A stretch of 18,527 nt of DNA, from assembly GCA_034678415.1 (NCBI GenBank), contig JAXDBV010000252.1, forward strand, positions 1 through 18,527, written 5' to 3'. This stretch comes from JAXDBV01 sp034678415 (GTDB lineage Bacteria > Bacteroidota > Bacteroidia > Bacteroidales > VadinHA17). Positions 6,778 through 14,201 of this stretch are shown piece by piece; within the stretch, counting starts at the first letter, position 1, and every line of letters begins with the position of its first letter. Position numbers and translations under genes: made by a program. The notes under the pieces were generated by a model. The model ran no database searches and was not told the DNA's origin. It saw only the letters and a program-made list of their open reading frames with translations.

Positions 6778-9700
6778 TCAGTTCAGTTTGTTATTCATAT
6801 ACTCGGATGGGCTCATCCCGAACTGTTTTCTGAAGCAACGACTGAAGTATTTCGGATCATTGAAACCGACCGAATAGGCGATCTCGGAGATGTTCATCTT
6901 GCCTTCGACAAGGAGGAGAGCGGACTTTTTCAGGCGGAGTGAAGTGATAAAATTGCTAGCCGACAGATCGGCGATGGCCGTAAGCTTCTTGTGCAGGAGG
7001 CTGCGGCTTACATTCATTCGCAGGGCCAACTGCTGAACGGTAAAATCAGGATTGGACAGGTTCTGCTCAATAATATTCATCGTTTTCTGCAGGAACGCTT
7101 CATCAGGACGCGTGGTGGTGAGTTCCCTCGGCACAGGCACAAGGCTGTGAGAATAAAGAGCCCTGAGCTTTTTTCGATTCTCAATCAGGCTTTTCGCCTT
7201 CACCTCGAGCAAGGAGATATTAAAGGGTTTTGAGATATAATCGTCGGCACCGGTCTCCAGCCCTTCAATATAATGTTCCACCTCCGACCTAGCTGAGAGC
7301 AGGATCACGGGGATATGCGATGTTCGCAGGTCATTCTTGATGAGGGAACAGAATTTCAATCCATCCATCTCCGGCATCAGGATATCGGAGATGATAAGGT
7401 CAGGATTGTAAACCATCGCTTTGTCAAATCCCTCTTTACCATTCCCTGCTACCAGCACGCGGAACGATGAATTCATAAATTCACTCACAAAGGAGGCCAG
7501 TTCATCATCATCATCGACCAGGAGCAGGAGGGGAAGATTACCGGCAAGTTTCACCGTATTTGCCGTCTTCCTTGCCGGTACGGTCGTTCCTGTCCAGTCC
7601 GGAACGGTATCATACCTGAACACTGTCTTTTGTTTATCGGGCATTTTATCAGCCACGATTTCATCGGGGAGAAGAAATTCCTTTCCCATGGGCAGGAACA
7701 CTGAGAAAGCGGAACCTTCCCCTTCCCTTGAACGAACGTAGAGCAATCCTTTATGCGTTTTCACCATTTCCCTGATGAGGTAGAGGCCGATACCGCTACC
7801 CTGTACCCTGTTGACAGATGATGACGGCAACCGGTAAAACCTGCCGAAGATCTCCCTGATCTTATCCTGTGGTATGCCCTGTCCTGAATCGCTCACCCTG
7901 ATCCTGGCATATGATTTAATACCCAGGTGTTTGATGTACTGCTTGTCCACTACGGCCACTTCATCGGCTGGCAACTGGTTAATGGGGATGATATCCAGTT
8001 CAATACTCACTAATCCTTGCTCAGGTGTATATTTAAATGCATTCGACAAGAGGTTGTAGACAATGTTTTCCACGATTTCTCTGTCAAAATAGAGGTTGAT
8101 CATACCGGTGCAGATCCTCTTGAATTGTATCTCCCGCTGGGCAGCGAGGGCTGAGAATGACCTGGAAATGGAATCGACATAAGCCACGAGGTCGCCAAAG
8201 GAAGCTTTCATATCCATCTTGCCTGTCTCCACTTTTCTCACATCCATCAGCTGGTTGATCAGGTGGAGAAGGCGTCCGGCATTTTTACTTATCAGCCTGA
8301 GACGGTTCGTTATCAGGTTTTCTCCCCTGATTTCCTTCAGGAGTTGTTCCACGGGAGTGATGATGAGGGTAAGCGGTGAACGGAACTCGTGGGAGATATA
8401 TGTGAAGAAATCGAGCTGCTGCTGGTTCACCCGTTGCACCTTTTTATTCAGCTCGATAAGCCTGTCTCTCTGAACGAGGATCTGGGTGTTTTGTTCCTCC
8501 AGCTGTTGCTTTTGCCCCTCAATCAGTTCCTGTCTTTTTTCCAGCTGAAGAAACGATTCTTTGAGGTTTTCAGCCTGGGCTTGCAGTTCGATTTTCTGTT
8601 CTTCAATCTTGGCTGTTCTTTCCTTCACCTGATGCTCCAGTTTATGTTTCTGCTTTTTCAGTGCATAGGTTCTGTACCTTATATACAACAGGATGGATAC
8701 AAAAATGACCATGGTGAGCAGTGCCCTAAACCATGGTTTTTCCCATACCGGAGGTATAATACTTATTTTAATCTGCGCCGGAGGGCTGTCCCATTTCCCG
8801 TCGAAGCCGGCCATAACCATAAACGTATAATCTCCTCCCCTCAGGTTGGTATAACTGGCATACCGTCGCTTCGAGTCCACGTAAGACCAGTTGTTATCAA
8901 AACCTTCCATCCGGTAAGCATACTGTATTTTGTCCGGTTCAGTATAGTTCAGTGAAGAGAACTCAAATGAAAACTCTTTAGTCCTGTATGAGAGAACAAT
9001 ATGCTTTGTTTCGGTGATCGATCTTTCCAGCACCTTCCGGTGAAAGTATTCCTTTCCCACCTCAACCTTGTTGTTGAATATTTTAAAATCGGTGATCACG
9101 GGCCTGACAGGGGGAAAATGGTCAATAATACTGTCGGGGTAAAATGCATTCATACCGTTCATACTGCCGAAGTACATCTTCCCTTTGGTGTTTTTATATA
9201 CTGCCGACCAGTAGAACTGGTTGCTTTGGAGGCCGTCTTCTGTGTAATAGTTCCTGAACACTTTCTCACGGAGGTTGAACCTTGACAGTCCGTTATCTGT
9301 GCTCAGCCAGAGGTTACCAGCGTCATCCTCAAGGATACCGTAGACAATGTTATTGCATAATCCATCGGCTTCGGTATAGCTTCGGAACCGGGGATGCGGA
9401 CTGTTGAGGCTGTCGCTTTCCAGCATATTGAGCCCGCTGCCGTATGTTCCTAACCAGAGGTTTCCATGGCTGTCGGGGCAGATGGATATGATATAGTTAC
9501 CGCTGATGCTTTCATCATCGGAAGGGTCGTTGCAGAAATATTCAACGGCTGAATGGATACAATCGATCCTTCCGTTCTTCGCGTGTCTTATCCTGTACAA
9601 GCCCACCTGCGTGCCTACCCACAGGTTGTCATACCTGTCGAAGAACAGGCAGCCCACGCGCTCAATCCTTTTACCGTTGGATAACGCTTCGAAATGGATA

Positions 9701-11220
9701 AATTCGTTTTTTTGAGGATCGTACCGGTCAATACCTCCCAATGTTCCTATCCAGAGGTTACTGAACCGGTCTTCGGTAAGGCAGGCCACAAAATCATTAA
9801 TCAGGCTGCCGGGAACGGAGATCTCGTTCTGGTATACGATGAATCTGTCTGTACCAGAGTTGTTTTCCACCCGGCGGTGTAACCCGCCTCCCCAGGTACC
9901 TATCCATAAAATATCACGGCTGTCGCGGTATAATGAGGATACAAAGTCGCTCGCCAGGACACCGGTGTTTTCAGGTTGAAATCGATAATGGACGAACTTT
10001 TTCCTTGATGTATCATAGCGGTTGAGCCCTCCCCCGGCTGTTCCGATCCACAGGAACCGCTCATCCTCGTATATGGAGTTAACGGTATTATGGCTCAGGC
10101 TGTTGGCATTGTTTACCTCGTTCACAAAATACTCGAACTTCTTCTGAAATATATTATATTTATTGATACCTCCTCTTTCTGTACCAATCCAGACATTGCC
10201 GTCGGGTGTGCAAAGGAGGCAGTTGATAAACTCATTGTTCAGGCCGAATCGGGAGTTCAGCGCCCGTGTATAGCTGGTAAAAGAGTCACCTGACCCATTG
10301 TAAATACTGAGTCCGCCGAGAGTACCCACCAGCAGCTTGCCGTCCAAATCCTCCGTGATGCTCATAACGGTGTTATGAACAAGGCTTGACGCATCCGAAG
10401 GATTATGAAGGTATACGAAGAACGTACCGTCACGGTCAACGAGCCTGTTTAATCCGGCCAGGGCACCAACCCAGATTCTGCCTTTTGAGTCTTCATAGAG
10501 GGCATAAACAAAATCGGAAGACAAGCTGGAGGGATCGTTGTTGTCGGCACGGTAGTGCGCAATTTGTTTTTTGTCCTGGTTGATGCAGTACAATCCCGCG
10601 GATGTTCCTGCCCAGATATTCCCTGCCCTGTCTTCCAGTATGGAAGAGACCGATGGAGAGGCCAGGGATGTATCAGCTCCCGGCAGCAGGTAACGGGTAA
10701 TGGCGCTTATTTTCCCTTCACGGTCGGTAGTAAGCCTGTCCAATCCTTTATCCGTACCCACCCACAAATGACCCGATGTGCCGGTCAGTAAAGCGTGGAT
10801 TCTGTCGGAGATAATGGCAGAGGAGTCTCCATCACGGTGATGATACCATATGAATGATTCCGCCTCGGCCAGGTAAACATTGAGACCGTTCTCCGTGCCA
10901 ATCCAGATATTACCGTACCGGTCTTCCTCCAGGGCATAGATGAAGTTACCGGAGAGGGACGCCGGATCGCGGGAGTCTCTCTTATACACGGTGAATGAAT
11001 ACCCGTCATAGCGGTTAAGTCCGTTCCACGTACCAAACCACATGAATCCCTTGCTGTCGAGGAGAATGCAATCAACCATGTTTTGCGTCAGCCCGTGGTC
11101 TGACGTAATATATTCAAAACGGATACTCCTCTCCTGTGCTGAAGCAGTTCCCGGAAAACCAAATCCTGTCAACAGGATGGTAAATAACACCATTATGCAG
11201 GTGCAATTTTTCATTTTCAT
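6778..11220 (-). CDS. Hybrid two-component system (HTCS) sensor-regulator of the polysaccharide locus
   Basis: One-protein sensor, kinase, receiver and transcription factor, 1480 residues. Domains in order: signal peptide (1-29); 14 propeller blades with recurring LWIGT-x-GGLNRY-like motifs (first near 61, last near 682), read as two seven-bladed propellers; a Y_Y_Y domain (about 745-820); one membrane helix (about 829-848); a coiled coil (about 852-935); histidine kinase with phospho-acceptor His944 in ISHEFRSP, N-box Asn1060, DSGQGI (1111-1116) and GSGIGL (1141-1146); a receiver with acidic DDDDE (1236-1240), phospho-acceptor Asp1279, Ser1309 and Lys1331; and a C-terminal AraC-type double helix-turn-helix (about 1380-1478). 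All catalytic residues are intact. The family binds oligosaccharides in the periplasm and activates adjacent susC operons. The gene lies upstream of susC in the same orientation. A second ATG two codons downstream is a possible start. Confidence 0.95.
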   Translation of the reverse strand: MKMKNCTCIMVLFTILLTGFGFPGTASAQERSIRFEYITSDHGLTQNMVDCILLDSKGFMWFGTWNGLNRYDGYSFTVYKRDSRDPASLSGNFIYALEEDRYGNIWIGTENGLNVYLAEAESFIWYHHRDGDSSAIISDRIHALLTGTSGHLWVGTDKGLDRLTTDREGKISAITRYLLPGADTSLASPSVSSILEDRAGNIWAGTSAGLYCINQDKKQIAHYRADNNDPSSLSSDFVYALYEDSKGRIWVGALAGLNRLVDRDGTFFVYLHNPSDASSLVHNTVMSITEDLDGKLLVGTLGGLSIYNGSGDSFTSYTRALNSRFGLNNEFINCLLCTPDGNVWIGTERGGINKYNIFQKKFEYFVNEVNNANSLSHNTVNSIYEDERFLWIGTAGGGLNRYDTSRKKFVHYRFQPENTGVLASDFVSSLYRDSRDILWIGTWGGGLHRRVENNSGTDRFIVYQNEISVPGSLINDFVACLTEDRFSNLWIGTLGGIDRYDPQKNEFIHFEALSNGKRIERVGCLFFDRYDNLWVGTQVGLYRIRHAKNGRIDCIHSAVEYFCNDPSDDESISGNYIISICPDSHGNLWLGTYGSGLNMLESDSLNSPHPRFRSYTEADGLCNNIVYGILEDDAGNLWLSTDNGLSRFNLREKVFRNYYTEDGLQSNQFYWSAVYKNTKGKMYFGSMNGMNAFYPDSIIDHFPPVRPVITDFKIFNNKVEVGKEYFHRKVLERSITETKHIVLSYRTKEFSFEFSSLNYTEPDKIQYAYRMEGFDNNWSYVDSKRRYASYTNLRGGDYTFMVMAGFDGKWDSPPAQIKISIIPPVWEKPWFRALLTMVIFVSILLYIRYRTYALKKQKHKLEHQVKERTAKIEEQKIELQAQAENLKESFLQLEKRQELIEGQKQQLEEQNTQILVQRDRLIELNKKVQRVNQQQLDFFTYISHEFRSPLTLIITPVEQLLKEIRGENLITNRLRLISKNAGRLLHLINQLMDVRKVETGKMDMKASFGDLVAYVDSISRSFSALAAQREIQFKRICTGMINLYFDREIVENIVYNLLSNAFKYTPEQGLVSIELDIIPINQLPADEVAVVDKQYIKHLGIKSYARIRVSDSGQGIPQDKIREIFGRFYRLPSSSVNRVQGSGIGLYLIREMVKTHKGLLYVRSREGEGSAFSVFLPMGKEFLLPDEIVADKMPDKQKTVFRYDTVPDWTGTTVPARKTANTVKLAGNLPLLLLVDDDDELASFVSEFMNSSFRVLVAGNGKEGFDKAMVYNPDLIISDILMPEMDGLKFCSLIKNDLRTSHIPVILLSARSEVEHYIEGLETGADDYISKPFNISLLEVKAKSLIENRKKLRALYSHSLVPVPRELTTTRPDEAFLQKTMNIIEQNLSNPDFTVQQLALRMNVSRSLLHKKLTAIADLSASNFITSLRLKKSALLLVEGKMNISEIAYSVGFNDPKYFSRCFRKQFGMSPSEYMNNKLN

Positions 11221-11242
11221 ACATGCCGGAGGGTATGAAAAG

Positions 11243-11280
11243 GTACAAAATTTAATTCAATTTTTGGAAATATGTACAAA
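11243..11280. repeat. Direct repeat of GTACAAA upstream of the HTCS gene
   Basis: GTACAAA occurs at 11243-11249 and 11274-11280, 31 bp apart (about three helical turns), in the 121-bp gap between trkH and the HTCS gene. On the minus strand both read TTTGTAC. The distal copy supplies a TTTG, and AAATTTTG (overlapping the proximal copy) resembles a -7 element, but their spacing of 23 bp is long for a promoter. It may be a weak promoter region or a regulator site. Being short and in AT-rich DNA, it may also be chance. Confidence 0.25.
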
Positions 11281-11341
11281 TTACATTTAAAAAAAGGCCG
11301 ATGGAATTCCGGAATATTTTTGTGGGTACTGGCAAGCCGCT

Positions 11342-12790
11342 TTATTTTTTATAAAATCCCGGAGAGAGTATAATAAAGACGGTAAACAGTTCAAGTCTTC
11401 CAAACAGCATCAGGAAGGCAAGCAGCCATTTGCCGATGGCGGGCAGGTGGGAGAAGGTCTCTGCAGGGCCGAGGCTTCCCAGCGCCGGACCGATATTTCC
11501 CAGGCTTGAGGCGATGGCTCCAATGGAGGTATCTACGTCATATCCCAGCAAGGCCATGATCACAGCCCCGATGGCAATAGTGAGTGCGTAAATGGTAATA
11601 AATGCTATAATATTGACAACCACACTGGTTGGTACGGCATGCCTGTTTAACCGGAGGGGAACCACGGCATTCGGATGAATCATCCGTTTGAGTTCATAAT
11701 AACTGTTCTTTATCAGCAGTAATACTCTAACGGCTTTAATACCACCGCTGGTGGAGCCGGCAGAACCGCCAATCAGCATCATCAGTAGTACCAGCATCAC
11801 CAGCATCGGTGGCCAGGACATATAGTCAACGGTACTAAAACCTGTTGTCGTCATAACAGACACAACCTGGAACACGGATTCGCGGAAACATTCTTCCGCC
11901 GGCTGGTTACCCCTAAGAAACAGGACTGCCGTAAAAATCAGAGAAAATACTCCTGCCGTACCAGCATAAAACCTGAACTCTTCATTCTCAAACACTTTCC
12001 TGAACCTTAAATGCAGAGCAACATAGGAAAGTGTAAAATTAGTACCGGCGATAAACATGAAAAGGATAACAACATAGTGAATAAACGGTGAGTCATAGTA
12101 TGCCAGGCTGGCCTGCTTGGTTGAATACCCGCCGCTTGACAACGTGGTAAATGAATGACAGACAGCATCGAAGAGGTTCATTCCTCCCATCACCAGGAGG
12201 ATGGTTTCAATAATAGTGTATATAAGGTATATGGCCCAGAGTCGCTTTGCTGTTTCCTTTATCCTGGGATGCAGTTTGTCTTTTGTCGGGCCCGGCATCT
12301 CAGCCACGAACAGTTGCATACCTCCCACACCCAGCAGGGGAAGGATGGCAAGGGACAGAACAATGATACCCATTCCTCCCAGCCACTGGGTCATGCTTCG
12401 CCAGAAGAGCAATGCATGAGACATTCCCTCAATATTGTCAAGGATGGTGGCTCCGGTGGTTGTAAATCCCGACATGGTCTCAAAAAAGGCATCGGTGAAA
12501 CCGGGTATCTCACCGGTGAAAACAAAAGGCAATGCACCAAAGAGGGTAAATAACGTCCATGCCAGAGTGACAATCAAAAAACCCTCGCGTTTGCCTATGA
12601 TCTTTTCTGCCCGGCGTGTGACATACCAGGCAATGCCTCCGATGACGATGCACAGGAGGGAAGAAAGCAGGATTGCATAGAGGTTGGATTCATCATAAAC
12701 CAGTGACACAATGCAGGAAGACAGGATACATAATCCTTCGATAATGAGCAGGAACCCGAGAAGTTGAATGATGAGCTTCCAGTTCATCAC
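11342..12790 (-). CDS. trkH: Trk/Ktr-type potassium uptake protein, membrane subunit TrkH
   Basis: Inner-membrane K+ channel/transporter of 482 residues built from four membrane-pore-membrane repeats. The four selectivity-filter segments are visible: SGFTTTGAT (about 107-115), TTLSSGGYS, MTTTGFST and SSLGNIGPALG. GGSAGSTSGGIKAVR, which ends the third pore repeat, contains the conserved glycine-rich segment and gating-loop region. Cytoplasmic RIKETAKRLW and KRMIHPNAV stretches would face the TrkA ring. Length matches bacterial TrkH. The start ATG lies 3 bp after the trkA stop, so the two are translated from one mRNA. The gene ends with FYKK and is followed by a 121-bp gap before the HTCS gene. 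I saw no strong terminator there, so some read-through into the locus regulator is possible. MM at the start gives a choice of two adjacent start codons. Confidence 0.95.
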   Translation of the reverse strand: MMNWKLIIQLLGFLLIIEGLCILSSCIVSLVYDESNLYAILLSSLLCIVIGGIAWYVTRRAEKIIGKREGFLIVTLAWTLFTLFGALPFVFTGEIPGFTDAFFETMSGFTTTGATILDNIEGMSHALLFWRSMTQWLGGMGIIVLSLAILPLLGVGGMQLFVAEMPGPTKDKLHPRIKETAKRLWAIYLIYTIIETILLVMGGMNLFDAVCHSFTTLSSGGYSTKQASLAYYDSPFIHYVVILFMFIAGTNFTLSYVALHLRFRKVFENEEFRFYAGTAGVFSLIFTAVLFLRGNQPAEECFRESVFQVVSVMTTTGFSTVDYMSWPPMLVMLVLLMMLIGGSAGSTSGGIKAVRVLLLIKNSYYELKRMIHPNAVVPLRLNRHAVPTSVVVNIIAFITIYALTIAIGAVIMALLGYDVDTSIGAIASSLGNIGPALGSLGPAETFSHLPAIGKWLLAFLMLFGRLELFTVFIILSPGFYKK

Positions 12791-12793
12791 TAC

Positions 12794-14134
12794 TTAATTG
12801 AAGAAATCATCCAGCCTGGCAATGGCGTCAGGAAGGGCAAACACCACCACCCGGTCATTCGGCTGAATCTGTGTGTCGCTCCTGGCAATGATGCTTTTCT
12901 CTCCCCTGATGATACCCCCGATAATGGAGTCCTTCGGGAAACCAATATCCTTTATAATCCCTTTTGTTGCTTTGGCTCCCGGCTTTACAACAAACTCGAG
13001 CACTTCAGCATCGGTACCCGTGAGGCATTTGATGGACGATACCTCAGCACTCATAGTGAAACGGAAAATATAACTGGCAGTGATGAGCTTCTTATTGATA
13101 ACGGCATCTATGCCCATCTTTTCGGCAAGATTGATATAATCAAGGTTCTCAATTTCCGCAATGGTTTTTTTCACACCATACTGCCTGGCCAGGTTACATG
13201 AAATGATATTTGCCTCTGAATTTCCCGTCACAGCAATAAATGCATCCATATTTTTCAATCCCTCGTTCAGCAGGAGATCCATGTTACGGCCGTCACCGTT
13301 AATCACAAGGGTGTTTTCCAGCAGATCGGCCAGCTTCAGGCTTTTTTCCCTGTCAATTTCAATCAGTTTAATATTGATATTGTTTTCCAGTTCCATGGCG
13401 GTTCTCAGCCCGATACGACTTCCCCCCAGGATCATCAGGTTGTTTATCTCGAACGATTCTTTACCGGAATAAGTCAGGATATCTTTTACCCCGTGTTTGT
13501 TGGATATGACATAAACTGTATCGCCCGCTTTGAACACATCCTCTCCCCGTGGGATGAGGGTATTTCCGTTCCTTGTGATGGCCACCGCCCTGTAATTGAG
13601 CGCCTCCTGGTCTTTTGTCGCCTGCAGCATGGTCTGGTTCACCACGGGGGCGTTCTCATCCAGCTTAATCACATACAGGGACAGCTTACCGTCGCTGAAA
13701 TCAAAGAATTCAGAAGTACCTGTTTGTTTCAGAAGGCTGATGATCTCCACCGCAGCAATTTTTTCCGGATAAATGAGGGAGTCGATGCCAAGGCTTCTGA
13801 AAAATTCCTGGTGGGCCGGAAGAAGATAATCCTGGTCATCGATCCTGGCAATGGTTCGCTTGGCCCCCAGCTTCTTGCCCAAAATAGCAGAAATGATATT
13901 GGTTTCCTCCTCAGGTGAAACAGCAATAAACAGGTCGGCCTTCTCAACATCAGCCTCTTCAAGTATGCTGATGGAAGTTGGTGAACCCAGAATGGTCATT
14001 ATATCAAGGGTTGAACTGATTCTCTGAATAAGATCACTGTTGGCATCAACCACTACGATATCATGATTTTCAATACTGAGCATTTCTGCCAGATGTGTTC
14101 CCACATCCCCTGCTCCTGTAATTACTATTCTCAT
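12794..14134 (-). CDS. trkA: Trk potassium uptake system, NAD-binding peripheral subunit TrkA
   Basis: Cytoplasmic regulator that gates TrkH according to bound nucleotide (NAD(H), or ATP/ADP in related systems). The 446 residues form two tandem RCK units, as in E. coli TrkA. RCK_N 1 (1-125) has GAGDVG at 7-12 and the acidic Asp30 at the end of the second strand, both expected for NAD binding. RCK_C 1 is about 140-223. RCK_N 2 (232-350) has the looser GGSRIG at 237-242 with Glu259/Asp261, and RCK_C 2 covers about 365-446. The second site lacks the exact GxGxxG spacing of residues but keeps the glycines, so it may bind a different nucleotide or serve structure only. It is the first gene of a trkA-trkH operon. 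A -7-like TAATTTTG lies 26 bp upstream of its ATG. Confidence 0.95.
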   Translation of the reverse strand: MRIVITGAGDVGTHLAEMLSIENHDIVVVDANSDLIQRISSTLDIMTILGSPTSISILEEADVEKADLFIAVSPEEETNIISAILGKKLGAKRTIARIDDQDYLLPAHQEFFRSLGIDSLIYPEKIAAVEIISLLKQTGTSEFFDFSDGKLSLYVIKLDENAPVVNQTMLQATKDQEALNYRAVAITRNGNTLIPRGEDVFKAGDTVYVISNKHGVKDILTYSGKESFEINNLMILGGSRIGLRTAMELENNINIKLIEIDREKSLKLADLLENTLVINGDGRNMDLLLNEGLKNMDAFIAVTGNSEANIISCNLARQYGVKKTIAEIENLDYINLAEKMGIDAVINKKLITASYIFRFTMSAEVSSIKCLTGTDAEVLEFVVKPGAKATKGIIKDIGFPKDSIIGGIIRGEKSIIARSDTQIQPNDRVVVFALPDAIARLDDFFN

Positions 14135-14160
14135 TTTTCCTGTTGCTTCAATAGGTGGAG

Positions 14161-14168
14161 CAAAATTA
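14161..14168 (-). promoter_or_regulatory. Candidate -7 element of the trkA-trkH promoter
   Basis: TAATTTTG on the minus strand matches the Bacteroidota -7 consensus TAnnTTTG exactly. Initiation would fall near 14154, with a leader of about 20 nt. A convincing -33 TTTG at the right spacing is absent; the nearest TTG is 15 bp upstream. The 67-bp gap between comEC and trkA holds nothing else I can name. Confidence 0.35.
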
Positions 14169-14201
14169 AGATAAATTTCATGCCAATATCCTTTTATTAT
14201 C

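Noticed and set aside
6700..6942. Plus-strand 80-codon frame preceded by AAGGAGGTG (6677-6685), a perfect-looking Shine-Dalgarno sequence
   Set aside because: Most of it is antisense to the conserved AraC domain of the HTCS gene, the spacing to the ATG (about 14 bp) is too long, genes here do not use such sites, and the GGAGGTGG belongs to the tandem repeat.
8389..8955. Plus-strand frame of 188 codons with many hydrophobic residues
   Set aside because: It is fully antisense to the coiled coil, membrane helix and Y_Y_Y domain of the HTCS gene. Its Leu/Phe-rich make-up is what antisense reading of Gln/Lys/Glu-rich coiled-coil codons gives.
9100..11080. Repeated motifs that could suggest a DNA tandem array
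   Set aside because: The repetition is at protein level (propeller blades, W-x-GT-x-G); the DNA copies differ widely in sequence and spacing.
11289..11299. Run of seven T after GGCC on the minus strand downstream of trkH, considered as an intrinsic terminator
   Set aside because: The possible stem is only about 3 bp, and the nearby ATTCCGGAAT palindrome (11306-11315) has no loop room.
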